DNA from: Pectobacterium sp. A5351 | GTDB taxonomy: Bacteria > Pseudomonadota > Gammaproteobacteria > Enterobacterales > Enterobacteriaceae | Length of the DNA: 64,000 nt | Assembly: GCF_028335745.1 (NCBI RefSeq) | Contig: NZ_CP116477.1 | Coordinates: 682,001-746,000 of the forward strand | Direction of reading: 5' to 3' | Shown here: positions 24,972 to 35,176 of the stretch, piece by piece | How the letters are laid out: each line of letters opens with the position of its first letter | How positions within the stretch are numbered: the stretch's first letter is position 1 | Translations under genes and position numbers: made by a program | Notes under the pieces: generated by a model | What the model was told of the DNA's origin: nothing | Database searches by the model: none | What the model saw: only the letters and a program-made list of their open reading frames with translations

Positions 24972-25610
24972 TCACTCCACAATAATCCGCTCGTCATTGT
25001 TTCCCAGACAGAGACTTAACTGCTGCCCGTTAGGACTAAAGGCGCAGTAGGGAAGGGGTTCACGTAGGTATAGATGTAGCGGAAGTGCCAGATAAAGCGC
25101 GATGAGCAGCAGCGCGGCGACCGCTTTAGCATACGTTGGGCGCGGGGCGACCGGGTTGCGCCGGGCGTGTCGATATTTCACGATGCCGATAGCGGCCATG
25201 CCTACGCCCACCAGTATGGAAACATACAGTTCACCGGGCATGGGTGAAAGTATCACATTGTCGTTTTCATACTCTTGCCAATATTGAATGCGCCACAGGG
25301 CGCTGATGCCGATTTGCACCAGTCCCGCGAGTATCCAGGCAACACGCCATCCTGAGAGCTGAAAAAGCGCCAGAAAGCAGAATCCCGACGCAGCAAAAGA
25401 CCAGTAAATCAGATCGAATATCGCGCTAAACATGCCGCCAAACAGCGTGCCGCCGACATCCGTCGGTTCCAGAGTATAGAAATTAATGAGGGCAAACAGC
25501 GTCAGGATAGCGGCTGCGGCAAGCCAGCTTGCCGCATAGTAGATAACCCGTCTGAAAACCAGCAAGCCATGAGCCTGCCGATAAAAACCAGCCAGTCCGT
25601 TTTTACTCAC
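24972..25610 (-). CDS. Hypothetical integral membrane protein, 212 aa
   Basis: Five or so hydrophobic helices (around residues 22-45, 60-85, 88-105, 125-145 and 160-180) with a polar C-terminal tail containing [18 protein letters not shown], probably periplasmic. No family recognised. Its start overlaps the alr stop by 8 bases, so it is translated as the second gene of an alr operon. No cysteine pair or catalytic motif beyond the two C-terminal Cys is evident. Confidence 0.7.
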   Translation of the reverse strand: MSKNGLAGFYRQAHGLLVFRRVIYYAASWLAAAAILTLFALINFYTLEPTDVGGTLFGGMFSAIFDLIYWSFAASGFCFLALFQLSGWRVAWILAGLVQIGISALWRIQYWQEYENDNVILSPMPGELYVSILVGVGMAAIGIVKYRHARRNPVAPRPTYAKAVAALLLIALYLALPLHLYLREPLPYCAFSPNGQQLSLCLGNNDERIIVE

Positions 25611-26685
25611 TGTCGACGTATTCCAATACGGTACGCTGTGTTAAGCGCGTGATCAGTTCGTAGGCGCTGGTGCCTGTATGTGCGGCAATGCGTTCAACCG
25701 GTAGTGTTGGTCCCCAGAGTATGACTTCATCACCGACTTTGTCTTGCGCATCCGGCCCTAAATCCACCGTGATCATATCCATCGACACGCGACCGGAAAG
25801 CGGTACCTTACGGCCGTTGATAAGCACGGGCGTGCCGGCTGGCGCGCAGCGCGGGTAGCCATCGCCGTAGCCGACGGCGACTACGCCCAGACGGGTATTG
25901 CGTGGGCTGGTCCAGGTGCCGCCGTAACCGACCGCTTCGCCTGCCCTGTGTTCGCGAACGGCGATCAGATGGGAGGTAAAGGTCATTGCAGGCTGGAAGC
26001 CGAAATGCGCGGCGTCTTCGTTATCCAGCGGCGATACGCCATAGAGAATAATGCCGGGGCGGACGCGATCGCGATGCGACTGAGGCCACAGCAGAATGCC
26101 GCCGGAAGCTGCGATGGATTGTGCGCCGGGCTTATCCTGTGTAAAGGCATTGAAGCACGCCAACTGGCGTTCGGTGGTGTCGGCTTCGGGCTCATCGGCG
26201 CGGCAAAAGTGACTCATGATATTGACGGGTTGAACCACATTGCGACATGCAGTCAGGCGCTGCCAAAACGCGTCGGCGTGTTCCGGTAGAACGCCAAGCC
26301 GGTGCATGCCGGTATCGAGCTTCATCCACACGCGTAGCGGTTGTGGCAGCGTGGCCTGCTCCAGTGCGGCAAGCTGTTCAGGGCTGTGAACGGCGGTTTC
26401 TAGCTGGTGTTCTACCAGAAGCGGAAGGTCGTCAGCGGAGAAGAAACCCTCTAGCAGGACGATGGGTTTGGTGATGCCCGCGGCGCGCAGTGCCAGCGCT
26501 TCGGAGAGCCGCGCGACGCCGTAGCAGTCAGCGTCGCAAAAGGTATGGGCAGCTTCGATCATGCCGTGGCCGTAAGCGTTGGCTTTCACGATGGCAACGA
26601 CCTGGCTGCCAGGCGCGAGCTGGCGGATACGTTGCAGGTTGTGGCGCAAAGCACGTCGATTAATGACGGCAGTTGCCGTTTTCAT
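25603..26685 (-). CDS. alr: Alanine racemase
   Basis: 360 residues. The PLP Lys is in [12 protein letters not shown] near residue 34. The catalytic Tyr region is [11 protein letters not shown] near 255, and substrate residues [11 protein letters not shown] lie near 121. Converts L- to D-alanine for peptidoglycan. Sits 41 bp after dnaB on the same strand, as in E. coli. Confidence 0.97.
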   Translation of the reverse strand: MKTATAVINRRALRHNLQRIRQLAPGSQVVAIVKANAYGHGMIEAAHTFCDADCYGVARLSEALALRAAGITKPIVLLEGFFSADDLPLLVEHQLETAVHSPEQLAALEQATLPQPLRVWMKLDTGMHRLGVLPEHADAFWQRLTACRNVVQPVNIMSHFCRADEPEADTTERQLACFNAFTQDKPGAQSIAASGGILLWPQSHRDRVRPGIILYGVSPLDNEDAAHFGFQPAMTFTSHLIAVREHRAGEAVGYGGTWTSPRNTRLGVVAVGYGDGYPRCAPAGTPVLINGRKVPLSGRVSMDMITVDLGPDAQDKVGDEVILWGPTLPVERIAAHTGTSAYELITRLTQRTVLEYVDSE

Positions 26686-26726
26686 TCTTGTTCCTTAGAG
26701 CAGTGTTGTCATTGCTGAGCGCTGCG

Positions 26727-28133
26727 TTATTCATCGTCATATTGTGGGCCGGCATAGTTATCAAAGCGCGACCACTGCCCGTTAAAGGTCAAACGCACGG
26801 TACCAATCGGGCCGTTACGCTGTTTCCCCAAAATGATTTCAGCGATGCCTTTCAGATCGCTGTTTTCGTGATACACCTCATCACGATAGATAAACATAAT
26901 CAGGTCGGCATCCTGCTCGATAGAGCCGGATTCACGCAGATCCGAGTTAACCGGGCGCTTATCGGCACGCTGTTCCAGACTGCGGTTAAGCTGCGACAAG
27001 GCGACGACCGGAACCTGCAATTCTTTTGCCAGCGCTTTGAGCGAGCGGGAGATTTCCGCAATTTCCAGCGTACGGTTGTCGGACAACGACGGCACGCGCA
27101 TCAATTGCAGGTAGTCGATCATGATCAGGCTTAGTCCGTCATGTTCACGGAACACGCGGCGTGCACGTGCTCGTACTTCGGTCGGTGTCAGGCCGGAGGA
27201 ATCATCGATATACATGTTTTTTTTCTGAAGTAAGAGTCCCATACTGCTGGAAATACGTGCCCAGTCTTCGTCGTCCAACTGACCGGTACGAATGCGGGTC
27301 TGATCCACGCGAGATATAGACGCTAACATACGCATCATGATCTGCTCTGCTGGCATCTCCAGACTGAAGATCAATACCGGTTTGTCCTGCATCATTGCAG
27401 CGTTTTCACACAGGTTCATGGCGAAGGTGGTTTTACCCATCGATGGACGCGCGGCAACGATGATCAGATCCGATTTCTGCAAACCCGCCGTCTTTTTATC
27501 CAGATCCTGATAGCCGGTAGAGACGCCAGTTACGCCGTCATGCGGGCGCTGATATAACTGTTCGATTCGGGAAACGGTGTCTTCCAGAATACGTTCGATG
27601 TTTTTAGGACCTTCGTCTTTGCTGGCGCGATTTTCAGCAATCTGAAAAACAAGGGATTCCGCCATATCGAGCAAATCTTCACTGCTGCGGCCTTGTGGAT
27701 CGTAACCTGCATCGGCAATTTTATTAGCGACGGAGATCATTTCACGCACCACAGCGCGCTCGCGTACTATCTCTGCGTAGGCATTAATATTAAGTACACT
27801 AGGGGTGTTTTTTGCCAGTTCGGCCAGATAGGCGAAGCCACCGGCGGATTCCAGTGAACCTTGCAGCTCGAGTGATTCAGACAGCGTAATCAGATCGATC
27901 GGTTTCCCCATGTCCAGCAAATTCTGCATTTCAGCAAAAATTAGCTGGTGGGCTCGGTTGAAGAAGTCATTAGCAGTAACACGCTCGGCCACTATATCCC
28001 AGCGTTCATTATCAAGCATCAGAGCACCTAACACTGACTGTTCTGCTGATACTGATTGGGGGGGAAGTTTCAGTGCTTCCACTTGTTTGTCGCGAAGGGG
28101 ATTAGGTTTGCTGAACGGTCGTTTTTCTGCCAT
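26727..28133 (-). CDS. dnaB: Replicative DNA helicase
   Basis: 468 residues. The N-terminal domain (PPQSVSAEQSVLGALMLD, about 24-41) is joined by a linker to the RecA-like motor, with Walker A ARPSMGKT near 229 and Walker B MIDYLQLM near 334. RSLKALAKELQVPVVALSQLNR contains the DnaB signature. No intein. Hexameric 5'-3' helicase of the replisome. Divergent from qorA. Confidence 0.98.
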   Translation of the reverse strand: MAEKRPFSKPNPLRDKQVEALKLPPQSVSAEQSVLGALMLDNERWDIVAERVTANDFFNRAHQLIFAEMQNLLDMGKPIDLITLSESLELQGSLESAGGFAYLAELAKNTPSVLNINAYAEIVRERAVVREMISVANKIADAGYDPQGRSSEDLLDMAESLVFQIAENRASKDEGPKNIERILEDTVSRIEQLYQRPHDGVTGVSTGYQDLDKKTAGLQKSDLIIVAARPSMGKTTFAMNLCENAAMMQDKPVLIFSLEMPAEQIMMRMLASISRVDQTRIRTGQLDDEDWARISSSMGLLLQKKNMYIDDSSGLTPTEVRARARRVFREHDGLSLIMIDYLQLMRVPSLSDNRTLEIAEISRSLKALAKELQVPVVALSQLNRSLEQRADKRPVNSDLRESGSIEQDADLIMFIYRDEVYHENSDLKGIAEIILGKQRNGPIGTVRLTFNGQWSRFDNYAGPQYDDE

Positions 28134-28251
28134 ATCGCCTGTCTTACTGGTTGATTTAGCCTGCTCTAAGTAGGCATTGTATATTCCAAACTACCTAATA
28201 ACACGTTTCATGTGTTTCTATGGGGTAATATTTTGTGAACGAGGAGATAAC

Positions 28252-29235
28252 ATGGCAAAACGCGTTCAGTTCCGGGCTTATGGTGGCCCAGAGGTTCTGC
28301 AATACGTGGATTTCACGCTTGCTGAACCTGCTGCGGGAGAGGTGCAAGTTGAGAACCGCGCTATCGGCATTAATTTTATCGATACTTATATTCGCAGTGG
28401 TCTGTATCCGGTACCTGATTTACCGTCTGGATTGGGAACCGAAGCGGCAGGTGTCGTGACGAAAGTCGGGGCAGGGGTGAGCGTGCTGAAAGTCGGCGAT
28501 CGCGTCGTGTATGCGCAGTCTGGGCTGGGCGCGTATAGCGAGGCGCACAACGTGGTGGCGGAGAACGTTGCGCTGCTGCCGGATGCCATCAGCTTTGAGC
28601 AGGCGGCGGCCTCTTTCCTGAAAGGGCTGACGGTTTACTACCTGCTGCGTCAGACGTACGAGATCAAGCCCAATGACGTCTTCCTGTTCCATGCGGCGGC
28701 AGGTGGCGTTGGGCTGATTGCCTGCCAGTGGGCGAAGGCGTTGGGGGCGAAGCTGATTGGAACGGTGGGCTCCGATGAGAAAGCGGAGCGGGCAAAGCAG
28801 GCTGGCGCCTGGGCGACCATCAATTACCGCACCGAGAATATCGCACAGCGCGTTGCGGAGTTGACCGAGGGGCAGAAGGTGGACGTCGTGTATGACTCGG
28901 TCGGGAAAGACACCTGGGAAGCCTCGCTCGATAGCCTGCGTCGCCGTGGATTGATGGTCAGCTTCGGCAATGCATCTGGGCCGGTCACTGGCGTCAATCT
29001 GGGGATTCTGAACCAGAAGGGGTCGCTGTACGTCACGCGCCCGTCGCTGTTTGGTTACGTCACCAACCGTGCCGAACTGGAACAGGCCAGCAATGAACTC
29101 TTTTCACTGATCGCCAGCGGAGCGATTACGGTGGACGTGCCGCAGAGCCAGAAATTTGCGCTGTCGGATGTGCAAGCGGCTCATCGGGCGCTGGAAAGCC
29201 GCAGTACGCAGGGTTCATGCCTGCTGATTCCCTAA
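28252..29235 (+). CDS. qorA: NADPH:quinone oxidoreductase
   Basis: 327-residue medium-chain reductase of the zeta-crystallin group, without zinc ligands. Cofactor motif AAAGGVGLIACQWAKALGA is near 148-166. Tyr-rich YYLLRQTY and GLGTEAAGVVTKVG are conserved with E. coli QorA. Start at 28252 follows GAGGAGATAAC. Reduces quinones with NADPH. Neighbourhood dnaB/qor/pspG/dusA matches enterics. Confidence 0.93.
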   Translation: MAKRVQFRAYGGPEVLQYVDFTLAEPAAGEVQVENRAIGINFIDTYIRSGLYPVPDLPSGLGTEAAGVVTKVGAGVSVLKVGDRVVYAQSGLGAYSEAHNVVAENVALLPDAISFEQAAASFLKGLTVYYLLRQTYEIKPNDVFLFHAAAGGVGLIACQWAKALGAKLIGTVGSDEKAERAKQAGAWATINYRTENIAQRVAELTEGQKVDVVYDSVGKDTWEASLDSLRRRGLMVSFGNASGPVTGVNLGILNQKGSLYVTRPSLFGYVTNRAELEQASNELFSLIASGAITVDVPQSQKFALSDVQAAHRALESRSTQGSCLLIP

Positions 29236-29603
29236 TGTCTGTTTCTGAAAAGCAGAAGGCCTCCCATTGGGAGGCCTCGGCCATTACGCTAATTTCATCA
29301 GACTGTATGTAGGGTACAGCGTAGCGATCGTCACGAAGGTGCCGCTGTGCGGCTATTATTTCCCTGACGACGATGAAATCGTGTGGCTTTTTGCCACCCT
29401 ATTTTATTTACCCAGCTTAATTTCACCTTTTAAACGACAATCAGGTGTCAAACTGTGGCGTCATCCTAGCAGCCACCTCAGGGAAAAAATATCTGCTGGC
29501 GCACACTTTTGTACTAAAACAGGCCATATGAAAACAAGTTGGTATTAAATACGGCCTTGCCCGTCATTTTTGCGCGTAATTCAGATTTTTCCCCTTTCTG
29601 GCA
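29236..29603. other. qorA-pspG gap
   Basis: The 368-bp gap between convergent qorA and pspG contains the hairpin listed at 29257-29277 and otherwise no gene or structure I can support. Confidence 0.6.
29257..29277 (+). terminator. Hairpin after qorA
   Basis: AGGCCTCCC-ATT-GGGAGGCCT is a 9-bp perfect stem with a 3-base loop, 22 bp after the qorA stop. The T-run is lacking, so it may protect the 3' end or need Rho. Confidence 0.6.
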
Positions 29604-29876
29604 TTACCACTCATTCCCGTTGCGTTGGCGATAAGTGTATTTTCGATAGGTATTGCGGTGCGAATTGTAGACGGGACGCCCGCTAAATTTGCGCCACAGC
29701 CACACCGCCACAACGGCTAAAATCAGCCACGGCAGCACTTTTATCGCCATGCTAAACAGCCCGCCAATCAGCATAAAAAGGGACGCCACAAACAGTGCCG
29801 CAATCACGCCCAGCAGTGACACGCCTGTCAACATCAGCATGATAAAAAAGCCAATAACGAAGAAAATTTCCAACAT
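29604..29876 (-). CDS. pspG: Phage shock protein G
   Basis: 90 residues. N-terminal MLEIFFVIGFFIMLMLTGVS closely matches E. coli PspG, followed by two more hydrophobic spans and a basic, Tyr/Arg-rich tail somewhat longer than in E. coli (80 aa). Inner-membrane member of the PspF regulon that responds to envelope stress. A sigma-54 promoter lies upstream. Confidence 0.92.
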   Translation of the reverse strand: MLEIFFVIGFFIMLMLTGVSLLGVIAALFVASLFMLIGGLFSMAIKVLPWLILAVVAVWLWRKFSGRPVYNSHRNTYRKYTYRQRNGNEW

Positions 29877-29934
29877 GTTGCGCTCCTGTAGCGGTTAAAC
29901 CGCAGAGAAAAGTTCTGCGTGCTACACAAGCCAT

Positions 29935-29950
29935 TACAAGAACCGTGCCA
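29935..29950 (-). promoter_or_regulatory. Sigma-54 promoter of pspG
   Basis: On the minus strand TGGCAC-N5-TTGTA, matching the -24/-12 consensus TGGCAC-N5-TTGCA, lies about 60 bp upstream of the pspG ATG. PspF would act from the region toward 30000. Confidence 0.8.
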
Positions 29951-30041
29951 AGATGTGCCGCTGGTAAGTGGTTGATTTATCAGCGACGTCGGGAAGAGAA
30001 ATGAAAGAAGGTTGATAAAAAATACTAACTGTTAGTGTTTT

Positions 30042-31064
30042 TTAAACCAAATTAACCAGCGCCAGCGCACGCTCGACTATCGTTGCGTCGGCACCGGGTT
30101 TGTGGGCGTTTTCACTCAGGTAGCGCCGCCACTGGCGCGCGCCGGGGATGCCCTGAAACATGCCGAGCATGTGACGCGTGATGTGGCCTAATGCTGCGCC
30201 GCCCGAGAGTTCGCGTTCGATATAGGGGTACATGGCACGTACCACGCCAGCCAGATCCGGCGTGGCGGCATCAATGCCAAACAGTTCGCGGTCAACCTGC
30301 GCCAGAATACCGGGATTCTGGTAGGCTTCGCGCCCCATCATCACGCCATCCAGATGCTGTAAGTGTATTTTGGCTTCTTCCAGCGTTTTGACGCCGCCGT
30401 TGATAGCGAGGGTGAGCGCGGGGAAATCGCGCTTGAGCTGATAAACGCGCGGATAATCCAGCGGCGGAATTTCCCGATTCTCTTTCGGACTCAGGCCCGA
30501 AAGCCAGGCTTTGCGCGCGTGTACGATAAAGGTATCGCACTCGCCGCGTTCGGCGACGGTTTGAATAAATTCACACAGGAACTCATAGCTGTCTTGATCG
30601 TCAATGCCGATGCGGGTTTTCACCGAAATCGGGATTGAGGTACTGTCTTTCATCGCTTTGATGCAGTCCGCTACCAGTGCGGCTTCGCCCATCAGGCAGG
30701 CTCCGAAGCGGCCATTCTGTACGCGATCGGACGGACAGCCGACGTTCAGGTTAACTTCATCATAGCCGCGTTGCTCAGCCAGTTTGGCACAGTGCGCCAG
30801 CGCTTGCGGATCGCTCCCGCCGAGCTGTAGCGCTATTGGATGTTCTTCCACGCTGTAGGCCAGATAGTCGCCTTTACCATGAAGAATCGCGCCCGTCGTC
30901 ACCATCTCGGTATACATCAATGTCTGGCTAGTCAACTGGCGAAGAAAGTAACGGCAATGACGATCGGTCCAGTCGAGCATCGGCGCGATGGAGAAGCGGT
31001 TAAGGCGAGAGGCGCGGGAGTCGGCTGATACCGTATTGTGTGTACCTGATTTTACGTCGGTCAT
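30042..31064 (-). CDS. dusA: tRNA-dihydrouridine synthase A
   Basis: 340 residues. FMN-barrel start [16 protein letters not shown] near 24. The active Cys is in [20 protein letters not shown] near 107-126. [20 protein letters not shown] is typical of DusA. Reduces U20/U20a in tRNA D-loops. An ATG 25 codons upstream of the conserved core is kept as start, so the N-terminus is slightly extended. Confidence 0.95.
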   Translation of the reverse strand: MTDVKSGTHNTVSADSRASRLNRFSIAPMLDWTDRHCRYFLRQLTSQTLMYTEMVTTGAILHGKGDYLAYSVEEHPIALQLGGSDPQALAHCAKLAEQRGYDEVNLNVGCPSDRVQNGRFGACLMGEAALVADCIKAMKDSTSIPISVKTRIGIDDQDSYEFLCEFIQTVAERGECDTFIVHARKAWLSGLSPKENREIPPLDYPRVYQLKRDFPALTLAINGGVKTLEEAKIHLQHLDGVMMGREAYQNPGILAQVDRELFGIDAATPDLAGVVRAMYPYIERELSGGAALGHITRHMLGMFQGIPGARQWRRYLSENAHKPGADATIVERALALVNLV

Positions 31065-31251
31065 GATTTGTCAGTTATCGTTTCGTGTGTGTCTGGTGGT
31101 GTGGCCTGGTTTGAGCGTTGTCAGCATCCCTGTCACCCTTATTGTCTCGGGTTCTTCGCAGGGAGATATAGCTCACTATAACATAGAGAAGCGCCCGCAC
31201 GCTGACCGACTGCACTACTGTTCGGTGTTCGTTAATTCACGTTGTAGATCA

Positions 31252-31545
31252 TTAATGCAGCTCAACTTCCCAGTCTTCATAAGGTGGTTCGACAGTGAAG
31301 CTGGGGTCGCAGTAGTGTCGTAAATAGTCTGTAGCGCGTTTTTCGGCATATTTGGCGTTCAATACGTTGCCGTCTTCATCCAGTTCTAACACATTGGCGT
31401 AGATAGCAAAAACCTGTTCAAACGCGCTGGGCTCTTCACCATATAGTGAAAGGTAATCAATGCCTTTAAGCGTATTTTGGGTGCCGCTGGCCATGAAATA
31501 GGCGAAGGTTCTTAATGCACTGCTAAAGCTATGGCTTAACTTCAT
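31252..31545 (-). CDS. Conserved hypothetical protein, 97 aa
   Basis: Compact acidic protein (MKLSHSFSSALRTFAYFMAS ... PPYEDWEVELH) with a Tyr/Asp-rich C-terminus and no membrane segment or signal. GGGAG lies 7 bases before the ATG at 31545. I do not assign a family with confidence. It stands alone between dusA and the DsbA-like gene. Confidence 0.7.
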   Translation of the reverse strand: MKLSHSFSSALRTFAYFMASGTQNTLKGIDYLSLYGEEPSAFEQVFAIYANVLELDEDGNVLNAKYAEKRATDYLRHYCDPSFTVEPPYEDWEVELH

Positions 31546-31759
31546 CGCCAATCTCCCACATTATTGTTAGCGTTGACTCTGTAACTCGTTCGTTCACGCT
31601 GCTTTCCTCTCAACGGGATGATGAATAAGCGCGGTAGCATGCTGATTGATCACGAAGGCGATACTGTAGCGGTTTAAGGGGATGAGATACAAACTGCATC
31701 GCGAACGAAAAAGGGAGCATGCCGCATTGGCTTGCTCCCATGAAGGTTGGTGAGGACGA

Positions 31760-32416
31760 TTATGCTGCTGAGCGGCTGACCATCTGTGTCAGCACCTTGC
31801 GCCACGTGTCTACCTGACCGAGGTAGCTTGCCAACGGAATTTGCTGGAAAGTCCCGTTAGCATCTTCCAGCGCAAACGTGGGGAAGCCTTGCCCACGAAC
31901 TTTCGCCAGTAATTCCCGGCTGGCGCTGATGTGTTTTGACAGCGCTTTTACCCGAATAAAGGCGAACTCGGTGCTGAAGGCGTCGCCATCCAGGCCGATT
32001 TCTTCTGCACACTGACGCAGCACGGCAGCATCGGCGATCTTGAGCCCAGAAACGTAGTGTGCCTGTTCGATCTGGTACAGCATCGCCATGCCTTTGTCTG
32101 CCATCGCTTCCGCGGCGAGTACGGCAGTTGTCGGCGGCGCGGAATCCAGCACGACGCTGGTGTCGCGTAGCAGTCCTTCGTAATAATTTTCTCCGAAGGT
32201 TTGCCCGGTCATTTGCGCAATGCGGCGATCGTGAGGGAGCACATAATCGTGCCACTCGGGGGTGATGGTGCGGCTATTGCTGCCCGTCATCATACCGCCG
32301 CCGTGGAGGATCAGATCCAGCCCGTCAATCTCCTGCGCGGCCAGAGCGAGTGGAGCGGCACCGTAGCACCAGCCGCACAAGGGATCATAAATGTAATGCA
32401 GTCTTACTGTGGCCAT
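31760..32416 (-). CDS. Cytoplasmic DsbA-family (FrnE-like) oxidoreductase
   Basis: 218 residues. The thioredoxin-fold start YIYDPLCGWCYGA carries a CxxC motif (CGWC) near residues 14-17, with a long alpha-helical insert and cis-Pro region GFPTFAL near 178. No signal peptide. Such DsbA-like proteins act as thiol oxidoreductases or isomerases in the cytoplasm. It overlaps the end of the MBL-fold gene by 13 bases, so the pair is co-translated. Confidence 0.85.
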   Translation of the reverse strand: MATVRLHYIYDPLCGWCYGAAPLALAAQEIDGLDLILHGGGMMTGSNSRTITPEWHDYVLPHDRRIAQMTGQTFGENYYEGLLRDTSVVLDSAPPTTAVLAAEAMADKGMAMLYQIEQAHYVSGLKIADAAVLRQCAEEIGLDGDAFSTEFAFIRVKALSKHISASRELLAKVRGQGFPTFALEDANGTFQQIPLASYLGQVDTWRKVLTQMVSRSAA

Positions 32417-33285
32417 TTCATCTCACCTTTCAGAACTTGCGCGCTCAGTTCAAGACCTGATTCTTCTTTCAGTGTTGGGTAGTGTTTTTTCATTGCGGCG
32501 TTCAGCTCGGCAGAATCTTTGGTTTTTGCCAGCTCTTTTTCCACCGTCTCCAGATATTGCAGCGTGAAGGTCACGTTTTTCAAGGTGTAATCCGTTGGTG
32601 CGATAAAGTGACCCGGTACGACGGTGGTCGGTTTCAGCGCTTCGATGGATTTCAGCGTTTCACGCCAGTGAACGCGAGATGCCGGCGTTTGGGTATCGGC
32701 AAGCCAGACGTGGATGTTGGCAGATACCGGAATACCACCGACAACGGCTTTCAGCGAAGGGATCCAGACGAACGTGCGATCTGGCGTTGGCCCTTTCAGC
32801 CCTTTTACTTCCAGTTTTTTGCCGTCAACGGTAAAGCTATCGCCTTCCAGCGGTTGAGGAACCACGATCTCTTTCGGCGCGTTTTCTTTCAGAACGGGGC
32901 CCCAATGCGCCACTTTGCCGTCTTTGCTGGCGTTGATTGCGTCGATGGTGGCTTGAGTGGCAATAATTTTCGCGTCTGGGAAGGCGGCTTTAATCACGTC
33001 CAGACCGAAATAGTAGTCAGGATCGGAATGACTGATATAAACGGTGGTCAGTTTTTTGCCAGTGGCTTTGATGCGATCAACCAGCGTTTGTGCATCATTA
33101 CGCTGGAACTGCGCATCGATCAGAGCAACTTCTTTATCACCGCTGATAATTTCGGAGGAAACTGGGAATACGCTGGCTTCACCAGGGTTAAACACATCGA
33201 TTTTTAACTCTGCGGCGTGAGCAGCAGAAGCCAGACCCAGCGAGGCAGCGAGTAAAGATACGGTAAAAGCGATAGATTTAGACAT
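32404..33285 (-). CDS. Exported MBL-fold protein with altered metal motif
   Basis: 293 residues. A signal peptide (MSKSIAFTVSLLAASLGLAS-AAHA) precedes an MBL-fold domain: VALIDAQF near 73, and the metal motif reads HSDPDYYFG instead of HxHxDH. PGHFIAP near 238 supplies a later His. The loss of the second His and of the final His suggests mononuclear or altered metal use. Function unknown; paired with a DsbA-like protein and next to a truncated LysR gene. Start at 33285 leaves a normal signal peptide; an upstream extension to 33363 is not needed. Confidence 0.8.
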   Translation of the reverse strand: MSKSIAFTVSLLAASLGLASAAHAAELKIDVFNPGEASVFPVSSEIISGDKEVALIDAQFQRNDAQTLVDRIKATGKKLTTVYISHSDPDYYFGLDVIKAAFPDAKIIATQATIDAINASKDGKVAHWGPVLKENAPKEIVVPQPLEGDSFTVDGKKLEVKGLKGPTPDRTFVWIPSLKAVVGGIPVSANIHVWLADTQTPASRVHWRETLKSIEALKPTTVVPGHFIAPTDYTLKNVTFTLQYLETVEKELAKTKDSAELNAAMKKHYPTLKEESGLELSAQVLKGEMKWPQ

Positions 33286-33391
33286 GGTGATACTCACAGG
33301 TATGACAGAAAGTGGGGTCATGTTATGTTGCATTAATCGTACGAAAAACCGCAAATAAGGCAATTATTTGTTGCATAAAACGGACTAATTA

Positions 33392-34081
33392 ATGGATCGT
33401 ATTACGGCAGCCGAAGTGTTCGTGACTATTATAGATCGCGGCAGCATGATCGCCGCGGCAGAGACGCTGGACATGTCCCGGGCGATGGTGACGCGCTATC
33501 TGGCGGAGATGGAAACGTGGGCAGGGGCGAGGCTACTGCACCGAACGACGCGCAAGCTGAGCCTGACGGATGCGGGGGAAAAAACGCTGGTGCGCTGTCG
33601 GGAGATGCTGGCGCTGACGGCGGATATGCGCGTCGAGGCCGAGACCGACAATGCCACGTTAAGCGGTTTGCTGCGTCTTAGCTGTTCGCAGTCGCTGGCG
33701 CAGGGAGCGCTCGGTATGGCGATCACGGCTTTCCTGCGGCACCATCCCCGTGTCGCTATCGATCTGCAAATGAATAACCGCGCGGTGCATCTGGTCGAGG
33801 AGCGCATCGATCTGGCGCTGCGCATCACCAACGAACTGGATCCCAATCTGATTGCCCGACCGCTGGCACGCTGTGAGTCGGTGCTGTGTGCATCGCCTTC
33901 TTATTTGAATGAGCACGGTATTCCGCGACAGCTGACCGATCTCTCGATTCACAACTGCCTGACCTACACCTATTTCGGCAAAAGCCTGTGGCATTTTTCC
34001 CGTGGCGATGAAAAGTTTACGATACCGGTCAGCGGCAACCTGAGCGGCAATGAATCACTGGTGCTGCCATCAGCGCAGTGA
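33392..34081 (+). pseudogene. LysR-family regulator, C-terminally truncated
   Basis: The N-terminal HTH (SMIAAAETLDMSRAMVTRYL, about 18-37) and most of the effector domain are intact, but the frame stops at residue 229, right after NESLVLP. LysR proteins of this subgroup are about 300 residues and continue from that point through the second half of subdomain I. The next gene ends 25 bp further on in the opposite direction, so the missing 70 residues have been deleted. It is divergent from the MBL/DsbA pair, which it may once have regulated. It could still bind DNA. Confidence 0.7.
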
Positions 34082-34106
34082 TGGGGCTAACGACTCAAAT
34101 GGTACG

Positions 34107-35030
34107 TTAGCGCCGCAAGACCTGCTCCAGACGTGAAGGCACGTCGGCAGCGTACCGTCTGAGTTGCTCAATGACGGTATCGACCAGTGCCGACGCAGGG
34201 CGGTGCAACGGACGAATCAGGCTGACCGTAAAGGGCACGTCGATGCTGAAAGGCCGCACGACCACGCCAGAGGCGGCATAATCCAATGCGGTGAGCGGGT
34301 TGACGATGGACAGCCCGACGCCTGCCCGTACCATCGCACACACCGACGCTGCGCTGTGGGTTTCCAACACCATCCGGCGCGACACGCCCTGTTCCTGAAA
34401 CAGCTTGTCCAGCAGTTGACGATAGCTGTCGGCGCTCGACAGGCTGATAAAGGGTTCATCGGCAAAATCCTGCGGCGTGAGCACTGCTTTTTGCGCCAGC
34501 GGATGCCCGGCAGGCAGCACGCAGACTTCATTGAGTAACATCAGCGTTTGCCGCTCTGTACCGGCTGGCGTGAGGCTGTTTTCCGTTAAGCCTAAATCGT
34601 GGCGCTGGGCGGATAGCCACTCCTCCAGCAGCGGCGATTCCTGCGGAATGATGTGCAAATTAAGCCGCGGATAGCGTGCCAGCAGTGGCTTACAGACATC
34701 CGGCAGCAGCGACTGTGAGAACACAGGCAGACAGGCAACGGAAAGCTGCGCCTGCTGAAAACGGCGAATATCGCTGGCGGCGTTGATAATGCGATCCAAA
34801 CCATAATAGGAGCGCTGCACTTCTTCAAACAGCTGTAGCCCCTGCGCGGTGGGGTAAAGCCTGCCGCGCAGCCGCTCAAACAGCGTCATCTGAATCAGTT
34901 TCTCAAAACGTGCCAGCTCGCGGCTGACGGTCGGCTGCGAGGTATTCAGTAGTACTGCCGCTTCTGTCAGATTCCCGGTCGTCATGACCGCATGGAAAAT
35001 CTCGATGTGCCGCAAAGATATTGCCGCCAT
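34107..35030 (-). CDS. lysR: LysR-family activator of lysA
   Basis: 307 residues. HTH: LTEAAVLLNTSQPTVSRELA (about 21-40). It is divergent from lysA, the classic arrangement in which LysR activates diaminopimelate decarboxylase when lysine is low. Start at 35030 follows AGGGAG; the listed longer frame has a poorer site. Confidence 0.92.
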   Translation of the reverse strand: MAAISLRHIEIFHAVMTTGNLTEAAVLLNTSQPTVSRELARFEKLIQMTLFERLRGRLYPTAQGLQLFEEVQRSYYGLDRIINAASDIRRFQQAQLSVACLPVFSQSLLPDVCKPLLARYPRLNLHIIPQESPLLEEWLSAQRHDLGLTENSLTPAGTERQTLMLLNEVCVLPAGHPLAQKAVLTPQDFADEPFISLSSADSYRQLLDKLFQEQGVSRRMVLETHSAASVCAMVRAGVGLSIVNPLTALDYAASGVVVRPFSIDVPFTVSLIRPLHRPASALVDTVIEQLRRYAADVPSRLEQVLRR

Positions 35031-35176
35031 GCCGCTCCCTTTCATTCTTATCACTACCGTTGTGATAAACCATATCAGAAATGAATAGAGTCTGCTTAAA
35101 ACGATATTTGTTTACCCGTTAGGGGATTTTTATAGTGTTTCTCAACCACGTTTAACCCTGTAAATCGGTAACTTTT

